Assembly: GCF_024169925.1 (NCBI RefSeq)
Contig: NZ_JALJXF010000001.1
Span: 688,001-752,000 of the forward strand
Origin: Methylorubrum extorquens
Lineage (GTDB): Bacteria; Pseudomonadota; Alphaproteobacteria; Rhizobiales; Beijerinckiaceae
Length of the DNA stretch: 64,000 bases
Direction of reading: 5' to 3'
Shown here: positions 15,558 to 25,496 of the stretch, piece after piece
How positions within the stretch are numbered: the stretch's first letter is position 1
How the letters are laid out: every line of letters starts with the position of its first letter
Translations under genes and position numbers: made by a program
The notes under the pieces: model-generated
Told to the model about the DNA's origin: nothing
The model's database searches: none
The model's input: only the letters and a program-made list of their open reading frames with translations

Positions 15558-15990
15558 CGGGTCGCAATCCGGCTCATCGAAAGTCCATAGCGCCAAAGCA
15601 AAATCTCGAATCGAGTTATGGAAAATGTCCGAGGGGATAGCCAGTTATACTGTCTTCCACGCCAAGATAGGGCTCACGTTAGTGAAAAGTACGAGCAGGT
15701 GCTGATCGGCGTGTAAGCAGTGGTCCAGGTTCGAAGACGGTGCAGGGTTGGCCTTCCCCGACGGAGCTGGTCGGGGAAGCTCGGTCAGCCAAGCGGATGA
15801 GGCCGGCACCAGCACCTCCGGGACCGGCGCTCGATCGCTGAGCAAGGCATGCGGGCAAACCCATGGCCGCCATCGTCACACGTTACGAGAAGGCCGCTGC
15901 CAGCTTTTCAGACGTCCCGCGCCTCGCCGCGATCGCTGTTTTGGAGCAAGTGACTCGTGGAACGCCCGAAGAAGCGAGAGCGAAACCGGA
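15558..15990. other. intergenic, no gene seen
   Basis: About 430 bases between two convergent genes. Apart from the hairpin at 15753-15779 I see no coding frame or RNA gene. Confidence 0.4.
15753..15779 (-). terminator. candidate hairpin between convergent genes
   Basis: Arms cttccccgac and gtcggggaag pair perfectly around a seven-base loop. It lies downstream of both converging genes and could end either transcript; no T-run is present. Confidence 0.4.
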
Positions 15991-17388
15991 TCAGTTCCGC
16001 AGAACCTTACCCGGATTGAGCAGGCCGTCCGGGTCGAGCGCCCGCTTCAGACGGTGCGCCAAAGCCATCTCTTCGGGCCGGCGGCGGCGGGCCAACTCGT
16101 CGACGCGGTACTGGCCGATGCCGTGCTCGGCGGAAATGCTGCCCGCGAACCGATCGACCACGTCGTGCACGAGACGGTTGATTGCGGTGCTATCGTGCTC
16201 GGGCCCAATCAGCACGTTGTAGTGCAGGTTGCCGTCGCCCATGTGGCCGAACACGTTTGGGACGGTGCCGGGCGCGCCCTCGGCCAAGGCTCGGTCGGCG
16301 GCCTCCAGGAAGGCCGGGATCGCCGGGATCGGCACCGAGACGTCGTGCTTGACCGATTTTCCCTGGTGCGCCTCGCACTCCGTGATGCGCTCGCGCAGGC
16401 CCCAGAGGCCGGCGGCCTGCGCCTTCGACTCGGCGAGCACGCCGTCCAGGGCGTCGCCCCGCTCCAGAACCTCGCCCAGCGTGCCTTCGACGGCGTCCCG
16501 GAGACCCGAGAGGCTCGATCCCGCCTCGAGCAGGATGCACCAGGGGGAGGCGGGCAGCGGGCTCGGCAGGCCAGCATAGCGCTCCAACAGATCGAACGAG
16601 CAGCGCGAGATCAGCTCGAAGGCCTGGATCGTGTCGCCAAGGCCGTCCTGCGCGGCGGCCAGCACCCGGAGCGCCGCTTCCGGGTCGGGCACTGCCAGCA
16701 GGGCGGTCTCGGTGTGGCGCGGCCGGGGCACGAGGCGCAGCACCGCCGCGGTGACGATGCCGAGCGTCCCCTCGCTACCGATGAAAAGCTGCTTCCAGTC
16801 GTAGCCGGCGTTGTCCTTGCGCAGCGAGCGCAGGCCATCGACGACGCTGCCGTCGGCGAGGACGACTTCGAGACCGAGCACGAGGCTGCGCGTCATGCCG
16901 TAGCGCAGCACGTTGATGCCGCCGGAATTAGTGGCGATCATGCCGCCCACCATGGCCGAGCCCTCCGCGGCGTAGCTCACCGGGAACAGCCGCCCGGCGG
17001 CCTCCGCCGCCTCTTGCGCTGCCTGGACGACGCAGCCCGCCTCGACCTCCATCGTGAGGCCCACCGGATCGACCGCGCGGACCGCGTTCATCCGCGCCAG
17101 CGAGAGCACGATCTGGCGTCCTGAAGCGTCGGGAGTGGCTCCGCCCGCGAGCCCGGTATGGCCGCCCTGGGGCACCAGGGCGATGCCGGCCTCGCGGCAC
17201 AGGCCGACGACCGACGCGACTTGCGCCGTGCTCGACGGCCGGGCGATTGCGGCGGGCCGGCCTGGGAACAGGCGGCGCCAGTCGATGGCGAAGGGCGCGC
17301 AATCGGCTTCATCCGTCAGCAGGCCGCCCGGTCCCAGCAGGCCGTCGAGGCGGGCGAGGAGATCGGGGGGGAGACCGGTCGCGCTCAT
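15991..17388 (-). CDS. FAD-linked D-2-hydroxyacid dehydrogenase, D-2-hydroxyglutarate type
   Basis: A 465-residue flavoprotein of the GlcD/D-lactate dehydrogenase family. The FAD domain shows ALVPQGGHTGLAGGATP and MIATNSGGINVLRYGMTRSL; the C-terminal metal and substrate region shows GHMGDGNLHYNV and AEHGIGQYR. Enzymes of this subgroup oxidise D-2-hydroxyglutarate or D-lactate with a quinone or ETF acceptor. The gene starts 17 bases after the stop of serA on the same strand. SerA makes D-2-hydroxyglutarate when coupled to 2-oxoglutarate, so the partner D-2-HG dehydrogenase recycles it; that context argues for this activity. ATG at 17388 preferred over TTG at 17397. Confidence 0.85.
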   Translation of the reverse strand: MSATGLPPDLLARLDGLLGPGGLLTDEADCAPFAIDWRRLFPGRPAAIARPSSTAQVASVVGLCREAGIALVPQGGHTGLAGGATPDASGRQIVLSLARMNAVRAVDPVGLTMEVEAGCVVQAAQEAAEAAGRLFPVSYAAEGSAMVGGMIATNSGGINVLRYGMTRSLVLGLEVVLADGSVVDGLRSLRKDNAGYDWKQLFIGSEGTLGIVTAAVLRLVPRPRHTETALLAVPDPEAALRVLAAAQDGLGDTIQAFELISRCSFDLLERYAGLPSPLPASPWCILLEAGSSLSGLRDAVEGTLGEVLERGDALDGVLAESKAQAAGLWGLRERITECEAHQGKSVKHDVSVPIPAIPAFLEAADRALAEGAPGTVPNVFGHMGDGNLHYNVLIGPEHDSTAINRLVHDVVDRFAGSISAEHGIGQYRVDELARRRRPEEMALAHRLKRALDPDGLLNPGKVLRN

Positions 17389-17405
17389 GGCTCGCAAAGG
17401 ATTCC

Positions 17406-18656
17406 TCAGGCGATCCGGGCCTGGATCAGGCGGGTTCGCACCGTGCCGTCGATGGCGTCGAGCTCGGCGAGGATGCCGGCGCGATCGACAGGCGCGGCGT
17501 CGGCCTCCACCACGACGTAGCCCAACTCGCCCTCGGTCTGAAGGTACTGGGACGTGATGTTGACGCCGCGGCGGGCGAAGGCTTGGTTGACGTGGCCGAG
17601 CACGCCGGGGACGTTCCTGTGCACGTGCAGGAAGCGCACGCCGCCGATGCGCGGCGGGATCTGCACCTGCGGGAAGTTGACGGCACCCAGCGTCGAGCCG
17701 GTCTCGACGTAGTCGACGAGCTTGCGCGCGACCTCCGATCCGATGCGGTCCTGCGCCTCCTCGGTCGAGCCGCCGATATGGGGCGTGAGGATCACGTTCG
17801 GGATGCCCTGGAGCGGCGAGACGAAGCGCTCGTCATTGGAGCGCGGCTCGACGGGGAAGACGTCGACCGCCGCGCCCCGCAGGCGGCCTTCCTTGAGTGC
17901 GGCGGCGAGCGCGTCGAGATCGACCACGGTGCCGCGGCTGTTGTTGATGAGGTAGGCGCCGGGCTTCATCCGGCCGATGCGCTCAGCGCTCATGAGCCCG
18001 TGGGTGAGCGGCGTCTCCGGCACGTGCAGGCTAACCACGTCGCTGGCCGCAAGCAGGGCGTCGAGGCTGTCGGCCGGCTCGGTGTTGCCGTGGCGCAGCC
18101 GGTCGGTGAGATCGAAGAAGATCACCCGCATGCCCATCGCCTCGGCGAGGTTCGAGAGCTGCGCGCCGATGTTGCCGTAGCCGATGATGCCGAGCGTCTT
18201 GCCACGGACCTCGTAGGAATTCTCCGCCGACTTGTCCCAGCCGCCTTCATGCGCCGAAGCGGAGCGGGGCGTGATGCGGCGCAGCAGCATCACGATCTCG
18301 CCGATCGTCAGTTCGGCCACGCTGCGGGTGTTGGAGAAGGGCGCATTGAAGACGGGGATGCCGCGGGCTCGGGCGGCATCGAGATCGACTTGGTTGGTGC
18401 CGACGCTGAAGCAGCCGATTGCGACGAGGGCCGGAGCCGCATCGAGCAGGCCGGTCGTGACCTGCGTGCGCGAGCGGATGCCGAGGACGTGCGCTCCGGC
18501 GAGCACCTCGGCATCCGCCGAGCCGATCGCACGCGGCAGGCGCCGCACGTGGCGGAGGCTCGCCCGCGCGAGGACCTCGACCGCCGACGGCGCGATGTTC
18601 TCGGCCAGGACGATGTTGACCTGGTCCTGATGGGTGAAGCTGTCCGTGCCCGGCAT
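17406..18656 (-). CDS. serA: D-3-phosphoglycerate dehydrogenase
   Basis: First step of serine synthesis: 3-phosphoglycerate to 3-phosphohydroxypyruvate with NAD. About 416 residues, the size of E. coli-type SerA with one ACT domain. NAD-binding loop GIIGYGNIGAQLSNLAEAMG, catalytic regions NNSRGTVVDLDAL and LTPHIGGSTEEAQ, active-site Arg in CFSVGTNQVDLDAARARGIP context, then a C-terminal ACT domain (FLHVHRNVPGVLGHVNQAFA) for serine feedback. In a methylotroph, serine also feeds the serine cycle. The ATG at 18656 has AGAGG upstream; ATGs at 18680 and 18701 are alternatives. Confidence 0.93.
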   Translation of the reverse strand: MPGTDSFTHQDQVNIVLAENIAPSAVEVLARASLRHVRRLPRAIGSADAEVLAGAHVLGIRSRTQVTTGLLDAAPALVAIGCFSVGTNQVDLDAARARGIPVFNAPFSNTRSVAELTIGEIVMLLRRITPRSASAHEGGWDKSAENSYEVRGKTLGIIGYGNIGAQLSNLAEAMGMRVIFFDLTDRLRHGNTEPADSLDALLAASDVVSLHVPETPLTHGLMSAERIGRMKPGAYLINNSRGTVVDLDALAAALKEGRLRGAAVDVFPVEPRSNDERFVSPLQGIPNVILTPHIGGSTEEAQDRIGSEVARKLVDYVETGSTLGAVNFPQVQIPPRIGGVRFLHVHRNVPGVLGHVNQAFARRGVNITSQYLQTEGELGYVVVEADAAPVDRAGILAELDAIDGTVRTRLIQARIA

Positions 18657-19058
18657 GGTCTTGCCTGCGCCTCTCGTCATTGAGCGCCCGCCATACATCA
18701 ATGTTGCGGTGCGGCAATCGCCGGCGGCTCACTGCGAGCGACGACCGGGACAATTCGTGACGCGTTTCTCCCGGAAAGCCGGCCGGACCATGGCGTCCCG
18801 CCGTTTCCTCGTTCTCGGCCGAGCCGGACGGGGCACGAAGAACCGTCATGTCATATCAAATCCTGTTGATCCCTTCGGGATGGCGGATGTGGGCTTCGCT
18901 CAGTCGCCGCGCGGGCTTGCTGAGACGGTCCCCCGTGACGGGACGGGCCACCCGCCGCAGGGCGTGCGCCGGAGCTTGCGCCTGATCGAAGGAGGCGACG
19001 AGGCGGCAGGATGACGCCTGCGCCGCGCTGAGGAAACACGGAGTGCGCTGCCGGTCGT
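18657..19058. other. intergenic, no gene seen
   Basis: About 400 bases between serA and the end of the UvrA2-like gene, both leftward. It should hold the serA promoter. A small inverted repeat (atcccttcgggat, 18869-18881) may help end the upstream transcript. No protein-like frame. Confidence 0.4.
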
Positions 19059-21761
19059 TCAGCCGGCAGGCCGTGGCGAGGAACCCTGGCTTGCATAGGC
19101 CGCGAGTTCCCCACGCAGATACGGTGCCGTGCGGCTGGCCCGGGCCCCGGCCACCACCTCGGGACGGCCGGCCGCGACGACGGTGCCGCCCAGGTTTCCG
19201 GCGCCGGGCCCCACGTCGATGACGTGATCGGCCCCGGCGACGACGCGCATGTCGTGCTCGACCATGACGACGGCGTTGCCCGCCTCGACCAAGCCGTTGA
19301 GCTGGAGCATGAGGCGGTCCACGTCGGTCGGGTGCAACCCCGTCGTCGGCTCGTCGAGGACGTAGAGCGTGCCGCCGCGCTGGCCTCTCTGAAGCTCCGT
19401 GGCGAGCTTGATGCGCTGGGCCTCCCCGCCGGAGAGTTCGGTTGCCGGCTGGCCCAGGCGGAGGTAGCCGAGGCCGAGATCCCGCAGCACCGCGAGCGGC
19501 CGCAGCACGGACGGCTCGTCCGCGAAGGCTTCGCAGGCGCGCTCGACGGTGAGCCCGAGCACGTCCGCGATGGTCAGGCCGTTCCAGGTGACTTCCAGCG
19601 TGTCGGGCGCGTAGCGGGTGCCATGGCAGGTCGGGCAGGGGGCGTAGACGCTCGGCATGAACAGGAGTTCGACGCTTACGAAGCCCTCGCCCTCGCAGGC
19701 CGGGCAGCGGCCCTTCGCGACGTTGAAGGAGAAGCGGCCGGCGTCGTAGCGGCGCTTGCGGGCCTCGGGGGTGGCCGCGAACAGCTTGCGGACGGCGTCG
19801 AACAGACCGGTATAGGTCGCGAGGTTCGAGCGGGGCGTGCGCCCGATCGGCCTCTGATCGACCTTCACCAGACGCCGGATTCCTTCCATGCCGCCGACGA
19901 TGCGCCCCTCCGTCGGACCCGGCGCGTCGTCGAGCGGATCCTCCGGCTCGTCGTCGATCTCGACGGGCCGTCCGAGGCGGTCGCCGACGAGTTCCAAAAG
20001 GGCTTGGCTCACGAGACTCGATTTGCCGGAGCCGGAGATGCCCGTCACGGCGGTGAGACAGCCCAGCGGGAAGGCGGCCGAGACTCCGCGCAGATTGTTC
20101 CGGACGATACCCTCCAGGCGCAGCCATCCCGACGGTTCCCGCCGCGGGCGCTGCGGCGGCTCGGCCATGCCGAACAGATGGAGGCGCGTGCGTGACGCCT
20201 CCACGTCGCGCAGGCCCTCAGGCGGGCCGCTGTACAGCACGGTGCCGCCGTGCTCGCCTGCGGCCGGACCGACATCGACGAGCCAATCGGCGCGGCGCAT
20301 CGTGCCGATGTCGTGCTCGACGACGAACAGCGAATTGCCCGAGGCGAGCAGCCCGGCCAGCGCGTCGTGCATGGCATCGCCGTCGGCGGGGTGCAGCCCG
20401 GCCGTGGGCTCGTCGAGGACGTAGGCGACGCCGAAGAGCTGGGAGCGGAGCTGGGTGGCGAGGCGCAGGCGCTGCAGCTCGCCCGACGACAGGGTCGTGG
20501 TCACTCGGTCCAGCGACAGGTAGCCGAGACCCAGCTCCGTCAGCGTTCCGATCCGGTCGATGAGGTCGGCGGCGAGGCGCTGGGCGGCCAGCCGCTTCTC
20601 GACCGAGAGGTTCGGCGTCGCGCGCACGTCCGGTGCGCTCGCATGGGCCGAGGCTCCGGACGCGACGCGCCGGTCGCGATCCCGCCGGCCCGTGTCGCGG
20701 TCGAGGGTGTCCGATGCGGTGCCGTCAGCCTCGTCGGGCAGCCGGTCCTCGGCGGCCGGCCGCATCGCCTCGGCCAAGTCGGTGAGCGGCATGCGCGACA
20801 GGTCGCCGATATCCAGCCCCGCGAAGGTCACCGTGAGCGCCTCGGGCTTGAGGCGCTTGCCCTGGCAGGCCGGGCAATCCTCGCTCACGAGGTAGCGCGC
20901 CGCCCGCCGACGCATGAGGGCGCTCTGCGAGTTGGTGAAGGTGCCGAGCACGTAACGGCGGGCGCTCGTGAACGTGCCCATATAGCTCGGCTCGAAGCGG
21001 CGCTGCCGGGCGAGCCGTGTCTGCTCAGGCGAGAGCCCGGCATATACCGGCTCCTGCGGCTGGTCGTCCGTGAACAGGATCCAATCCCGCAGCGCCCGCG
21101 GCAGGTCCTGCCACGGCGTGTCGACATCGACGCCCCGGCTCACCAGGATATCCCGCAGGTTCTGCCCGCCCCAGGCTTGCGGCCAGGCCGCGACGGCGCG
21201 CTCGCGGATCGTCAGCGAGGGTTCGGGCACCATCGACGCTTCAGTCGCCTGATAAACTCGTCCGAGCCCGCCGCAGGACGGGCAGGCGCCCTGGGGCGTG
21301 TTGGGCGAGAAGTCCTCCGCGTAGAGCATCGGCTGGCCCGGCGGGTAGGTGCCGGCGCGCGAGTACATCATCCGCACGAGGCTCGACAGGGTCGTGACGC
21401 TGCCGACCGAGGAGCGGGCGCTGGGCGTGCCGCGCTGCTGCTGGAGGGCGACGGCCGGGGGAAGGCCCTCGATGGAATCGACATCGGGTACCCCGACCTG
21501 ATCGATCATCCGGCGCGCGTAGGGCGCGACCGACTCGAAGTAGCGCCGCTGCGCCTCCGCGTAGAGCGTGCCGAAGGCGAGCGAGGACTTGCCGGAGCCC
21601 GAGACGCCCGTGAACACCACGAGGGCGTCGCGCGGCACCTCGACGTCGACGTCGCGCAGGTTGTGCTCCCGGGCCCCCTTCACTGTGACGTAGCCCGGCC
21701 GTCCCGCGCCCGCCCGGGCGATCCTGACTCGTTCCTTGGGCTTCGCTTGGTCCACCGGCAT
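19059..21761 (-). CDS. UvrA-like excinuclease ATPase (UvrA2 type)
   Basis: A 900-residue ABC ATPase with two nucleotide-binding domains. First Walker A is [12 protein letters not shown], second is [11 protein letters not shown]; signatures are [16 protein letters not shown] and [16 protein letters not shown]; Walker B strands are [12 protein letters not shown] and [12 protein letters not shown]. Zinc-finger Cys pairs appear as [24 protein letters not shown] and CPTCHGTR. The segment for UvrB binding is short, and there is an unusual Asp/Arg/Ala-rich linker around residues 340-385. UvrA2 proteins are linked to DNA damage or drug tolerance rather than standard repair. It stands alone on the minus strand. 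Confidence 0.88.
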   Translation of the reverse strand: MPVDQAKPKERVRIARAGAGRPGYVTVKGAREHNLRDVDVEVPRDALVVFTGVSGSGKSSLAFGTLYAEAQRRYFESVAPYARRMIDQVGVPDVDSIEGLPPAVALQQQRGTPSARSSVGSVTTLSSLVRMMYSRAGTYPPGQPMLYAEDFSPNTPQGACPSCGGLGRVYQATEASMVPEPSLTIRERAVAAWPQAWGGQNLRDILVSRGVDVDTPWQDLPRALRDWILFTDDQPQEPVYAGLSPEQTRLARQRRFEPSYMGTFTSARRYVLGTFTNSQSALMRRRAARYLVSEDCPACQGKRLKPEALTVTFAGLDIGDLSRMPLTDLAEAMRPAAEDRLPDEADGTASDTLDRDTGRRDRDRRVASGASAHASAPDVRATPNLSVEKRLAAQRLAADLIDRIGTLTELGLGYLSLDRVTTTLSSGELQRLRLATQLRSQLFGVAYVLDEPTAGLHPADGDAMHDALAGLLASGNSLFVVEHDIGTMRRADWLVDVGPAAGEHGGTVLYSGPPEGLRDVEASRTRLHLFGMAEPPQRPRREPSGWLRLEGIVRNNLRGVSAAFPLGCLTAVTGISGSGKSSLVSQALLELVGDRLGRPVEIDDEPEDPLDDAPGPTEGRIVGGMEGIRRLVKVDQRPIGRTPRSNLATYTGLFDAVRKLFAATPEARKRRYDAGRFSFNVAKGRCPACEGEGFVSVELLFMPSVYAPCPTCHGTRYAPDTLEVTWNGLTIADVLGLTVERACEAFADEPSVLRPLAVLRDLGLGYLRLGQPATELSGGEAQRIKLATELQRGQRGGTLYVLDEPTTGLHPTDVDRLMLQLNGLVEAGNAVVMVEHDMRVVAGADHVIDVGPGAGNLGGTVVAAGRPEVVAGARASRTAPYLRGELAAYASQGSSPRPAG

Positions 21762-21936
21762 CCCTCTCGGCGCCTCCCTCTCGCGGGGCGCCGGACGCCC
21801 CTGCGCCGACTAGAGGTTCGGGCGCGCTGACGCTACCCGTGTGGGGTCACGGTGATCAGCGACGCGGCGTTGAAAAACGCTGGTATCACCCTCACGCATG
21901 AACTGCATGTGCAAGAAACCGGCGGCCCGCCATCTA

Positions 21937-23046
21937 TCAGGACTTGGCGATCTCACGAAGCAACATCGGCACGCGCGCCCACGGTTCCGTTGCATGCTGG
22001 TTGTGCAGCCGGCTGAGCGCGTCGTTCTGTCCGCCGACAATGAGGATATCCGGCCACCGCGCGCAGAAGGCTTCGACGCAGTCGGGATCGAAATGCCGTC
22101 CGCTCTCGGCCCGAATGCAGTCCAGGGCATCTTCGAACGGCATGGCGCCCTTGTAGGGACGCTGCGTCGTGAGGGCGTCGAACACGTCCGCCACGGCCAC
22201 GATGCGGGCTGAGAGCGGGATGTCGGTCCCCGCGAGCCCACGCGGATAGCCGCTGCCGTCCCACTTCTCGTGGTGCGACTCCGCGATTTCGGCAGCGAGG
22301 CTGATCAGTTCGGATGAACTGTCCCCGAGAATACGCTTGCCGATCGCGGCATGGGTCCTGATGAGGGCGAATTCCTCCGGATCGAGCCGACCTGGTTTCA
22401 GAAGCACGCCGTCTGGAATCGCGACCTTGCCGACGTCGTGCAGGGGTGCCGCGAGATACAGGTTCCGGCAGAAATCCGGTGCAAGATCGAGGGCCTCGGC
22501 CACGATCTGGCTATAGCGCGCCACGCGCCATGTGTGATCACCGGTGTCGTTGTCGCGGTACTCGACGGCAAGCGACAGGCGGAAGATGATTTCCTCCTCG
22601 CGCTCGCGCAGATGACGTAGCGCCATCTCCACCTCGCCGTCGAGCCAAGTGGCTTGTTCAGCCAGTTTCCGGACGGCTTGAGCCAAGCGGATGAGGTTGC
22701 GCAGCCGGACGGTGAGTTCGATGCCGCGCATGGATTTGTCGATGAAGTCGGTTGCGCCGGCATCGAGCGCGGCAAGGCGCACCGAGTCGGAGACATCACT
22801 GGTCACCATGACGATCGGGACCAGGTTGTAATGAGGGACCTTCCGCAGGCTTTGGATGAATTCAATCCCATCCATGGCAGGCATGTGATAATCGACCACG
22901 ACGAGATCGAAGGCGCGCATGCTCGCTTCGAGCAGCCCTGCCGCCGGGTCAGCATGGTCCGTCACCGTCACATCCGGCTCAGCCTCTAGAAGGCCGCGGA
23001 GGCGCAGGCGCATGGTCGCGCTGTCATCGACCAGAAGTGCGTCCAT
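21937..23046 (-). CDS. response regulator with HD-GYP cyclic-di-GMP phosphodiesterase
   Basis: A 369-residue two-domain regulator. Residues 1-125 are a receiver with phospho-acceptor Asp in LVVVDYHMPAMDG and the KS...Lys region in ATDFIDKSMRG. Residues 160-350 form an HD-GYP domain: DNDTGDHTWRVARYS, LHDVGKVAIPDGVLLKPG, HHEKWDGSGYPRGLAG, which holds the HD pair and the GYP triplet needed to hydrolyse cyclic-di-GMP. Phosphorylation probably controls the hydrolase and so motility or biofilm state. AAGGAG precedes the ATG. No histidine kinase is adjacent. Confidence 0.9.
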   Translation of the reverse strand: MDALLVDDSATMRLRLRGLLEAEPDVTVTDHADPAAGLLEASMRAFDLVVVDYHMPAMDGIEFIQSLRKVPHYNLVPIVMVTSDVSDSVRLAALDAGATDFIDKSMRGIELTVRLRNLIRLAQAVRKLAEQATWLDGEVEMALRHLREREEEIIFRLSLAVEYRDNDTGDHTWRVARYSQIVAEALDLAPDFCRNLYLAAPLHDVGKVAIPDGVLLKPGRLDPEEFALIRTHAAIGKRILGDSSSELISLAAEIAESHHEKWDGSGYPRGLAGTDIPLSARIVAVADVFDALTTQRPYKGAMPFEDALDCIRAESGRHFDPDCVEAFCARWPDILIVGGQNDALSRLHNQHATEPWARVPMLLREIAKS

Positions 23047-23728
23047 CCTCGGGTCTCCTTATTGGGATGCGCGATGACAGACCGTGGGTGCCGAGCATCA
23101 CGCACTGTTTTCAAATCGGCAGGCACGCATGGGCCAACGCTTAGCCATCAAATGGTAAAAAATTTCAACGATTCCACCTAGAGGCCGTTCTGCGGCGACG
23201 TGTGCTCCCTGTAGTTGTTGCCAAAGTTTTTGAAGTTGTCACTCGCTCGCTTTCCAGCGGTGATACAGAATTTTTACGGAACTCAACGATCATAAAATCT
23301 AAAAATATTATTTTACTCGGGTAAAACAGCGTGGTGCCGTAAATTCTGCTCGGAAGCGCCGCGTCCGGCTCTATTCGAACGTTGCGCCGGGAGGATGCGG
23401 ACTCCCTGGATTCTCGCCCCCTTCGCACTCCGTGCCGTGGACTGCCCGACTTCGTGGTGACGAGACCCGGCTGGCTCCGAGATGAACCGCGGGCGATCCT
23501 GAGATGCCCGGCACCCGTGTCCGGAATAATGATCTCGCTCTGCGGCGGCGTGAAGCGCCGGGCACGGATCAACGCCCGGCCGAACCCGGGCCTGACGGCC
23601 AAGGACGCGATCGGCATCGAGTTCGCGGCGCATCGAGGCGTGGCCGAACGTCGTTCCGCCGGTTGTGACGCCGCGTCACATAACGCCGTTTCGGGGCGAG
23701 CGGCGAGGATGGCCGATGTCGAGCGGGC
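23047..23728. other. long intergenic region, no secure gene
   Basis: About 680 bases. Open frames of up to 150 codons exist on both strands, but their composition (Arg/Pro/Ser rich) does not look like protein. A 45-base A+T-rich core near 23285-23330 (aaaatctaaaaatattattt) may be a promoter or UP element. It holds the control regions at the left end of the glycan cluster. Confidence 0.4.
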
Positions 23729-24397
23729 CTAACCCAGCTTGATGAACTTGGCTTTGCCTTGGAACGACCACGGCCCTTTCACGCCGAACTCGGCGCAGAA
23801 GGTGTCCACGGCACGCGTAACACCCGGAAAGCTGCCTCCGAGACGGTCGTAATCGTCGGCGATGAAAAGGCCGCCGGGTCGCAACACCGGCCACCACGCG
23901 CGGAGGTCGGCGGCGACCGATGCTTCTTCGTGGCCGGCGTCGAGATGGATCACGTCGGCGGTCACACCGCGAAGGCGCATCAGCTCGGCGGCATTTACCG
24001 AGTCGAGCGGCAGCGGCACCACCCGGTCGGCGAGCCCTTCGTGCAGAACATTGGCCAGGAAGGTGCGGTAGAGGCTGGGAAAGCCGTGCTCGGTGGCGAG
24101 TTCGAGGAAAAGGCTCTCATCCATCCAGTGGTCGACGGCGCCAAGCCAAGTATCGACCGCGACGACGGTGCCGTCGATCCCGTGCTCGGCCATCGTATGC
24201 GCGAGGTAGAGCGCGCTCGCTCCCTTCCACGTGCCGATCTCGACGACCACGCCGGGGCGGTGCTGGATCACCGCCTCCTCCAGATACGGGTGAACGCTGC
24301 GCCAGCCCTGAAGGTCGAGGGGCCTCAGGGTGTCCGGCGGATCAACGAAGGGATCGCGGCCATGCCATAGGGCGGCGATGATGTCCTGTCGGGTCAT
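23729..24397 (-). CDS. SAM methyltransferase, MTase-24 type, glycan cluster
   Basis: A 222-residue protein. The SAM-binding strand is VVVEIGTWKGASALYLAHTM (ExGxxxG), followed by VVAVDTWLGA, DVIHLDAGHEEASVAADLRA and LRPGGLFIADDY. This layout matches cephalosporin-hydroxylase-like/MTase-24 enzymes often found with polysaccharide genes, where they methylate sugars or tailor glycans. It is the last gene of the leftward half of the glycosyltransferase cluster, 43 bases after the GT-B gene. Substrate unknown. Confidence 0.75.
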   Translation of the reverse strand: MTRQDIIAALWHGRDPFVDPPDTLRPLDLQGWRSVHPYLEEAVIQHRPGVVVEIGTWKGASALYLAHTMAEHGIDGTVVAVDTWLGAVDHWMDESLFLELATEHGFPSLYRTFLANVLHEGLADRVVPLPLDSVNAAELMRLRGVTADVIHLDAGHEEASVAADLRAWWPVLRPGGLFIADDYDRLGGSFPGVTRAVDTFCAEFGVKGPWSFQGKAKFIKLG

Positions 24398-24440
24398 GTC
24401 TTCGGCTCGTAGAGGAGGCGGGGATCAACAGGACGCGGCG

Positions 24441-25496
24441 TCAGCCGGCATGGGCCGCTGCGTAGAGAGCCTCGCAGCGGTCGAGCCAACGATCGCGGGT
24501 GAACAGGCGGTGGACGCGCGCATGCGGCACGGTGCGTGGGATCGTCAGCGCCGTGCCGAGCGCCCGTGACAGGGCAGCGTCGTCCCCGGGCGAAACGAGA
24601 CATCCGGCCTCGCCGACGACCTCCTCTGCGGCGCCTCTCGTGAAACCGGCCACCGGCAGGCCGCAGGCCATCGCCTCAACCGCCACCAGACCAAACGGTT
24701 CGTCCCAGCACGGCGTGAACAGGAAGACGGAGGCGCGGCCGATCTCCCGTGCCAACTCCGGGCTGCCGAGATGGCCACCGTAACGGATCGTGCCGCCGAT
24801 GAACGGAGCGACCTGCGTCTCCCAGTATTCCAACTCCTCGATCGGGCCGAACAGGGTGAGGGGCAGACCGGCCTGCCGTGCGGCTCGAACCGCGAGATGG
24901 GTGCCTTTGATCGGCGCGATGCGCCCGCACCAGACGGCACTGCCGTCGCCGTGGGCCTGAAAGGGCCACAACGCCGGATCGATCCCGTTATGCAGCACCG
25001 AGACCTCGGGCGGCGCCCCGTCCGGCCACCAAGCCTGAGCCTGCGCCCGAGAGGTGACGGTGATCTGGTGGCCGGGGGTGACGCTGTCGTGCACGCACCA
25101 CCGCAAGGCGTCGTAGGGCGGCACGTGCAGCGAGGTCACCGTCGGCACGGCGGCCGTGCGGCGGCGCTCGAGCGGCAGGCGGCTCAGGCTGTTGTTGTGC
25201 AGCACGTCGAAGCCGCCGGCCGCGATCCGGTCGCAGGCGGCGGCGTAGCCCGCATCGACATGCGCCTTCAGCCCCGGATCGCCTCGATGCTCCAGCCCCG
25301 GAAAGCTCCGCTCGTGATGGACTGGGATCACCGGGTCGATCGAAAAGCGCGGGTCGCTGTCGCCGGCGGCGAACAGCACGACCTCGTGGCCGCGCGCCAG
25401 CAGCCCCTCGGCGAGGTGCCAAGTATAGGCTTCCAGCCCGCCGGCGAAGGGCGGGGCGATCGGGTGGCGCAGATGGGCGAGGAGCGCGATCCTCAC
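24441..25496 (-). CDS. GT-B glycosyltransferase (GT4 type)
   Basis: A 351-residue enzyme with N-terminal RIALLAHLRHPIAPPFAGGL (GGxE acceptor-binding loop with EAYTWHLAEGL) and a C-terminal donor domain SAVWCGRIAPIKGTHLAVRA followed by DEPFGLVAVEAMACGLPVAG, the EX7E-type motif of GT4. The start is the GTG at 25496, which overlaps the stop of the upstream GT2 gene by four bases (GTGA), so the two are translationally coupled. A longer frame to 25850 exists but runs antiparallel in the GT2 gene. Acceptor and donor unknown. Confidence 0.85.
   Translation of the reverse strand: MRIALLAHLRHPIAPPFAGGLEAYTWHLAEGLLARGHEVVLFAAGDSDPRFSIDPVIPVHHERSFPGLEHRGDPGLKAHVDAGYAAACDRIAAGGFDVLHNNSLSRLPLERRRTAAVPTVTSLHVPPYDALRWCVHDSVTPGHQITVTSRAQAQAWWPDGAPPEVSVLHNGIDPALWPFQAHGDGSAVWCGRIAPIKGTHLAVRAARQAGLPLTLFGPIEELEYWETQVAPFIGGTIRYGGHLGSPELAREIGRASVFLFTPCWDEPFGLVAVEAMACGLPVAGFTRGAAEEVVGEAGCLVSPGDDAALSRALGTALTIPRTVPHARVHRLFTRDRWLDRCEALYAAAHAG

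Noticed and set aside
15748..17124. 458-codon plus frame over the D-2-hydroxyglutarate dehydrogenase gene
   Set aside because: It is the shadow of the minus gene, with no motif, and the minus frame has clear flavoprotein motifs.
20250..21830. 526-codon plus frame over the UvrA2-like gene
   Set aside because: Antiparallel shadow in high-GC DNA; composition is His/Arg/Gly-rich.
23165..23617. 150-codon minus frame in the intergenic region
   Set aside because: No motif, Ser/Arg-rich, other frames equally open; not enough to call a gene.
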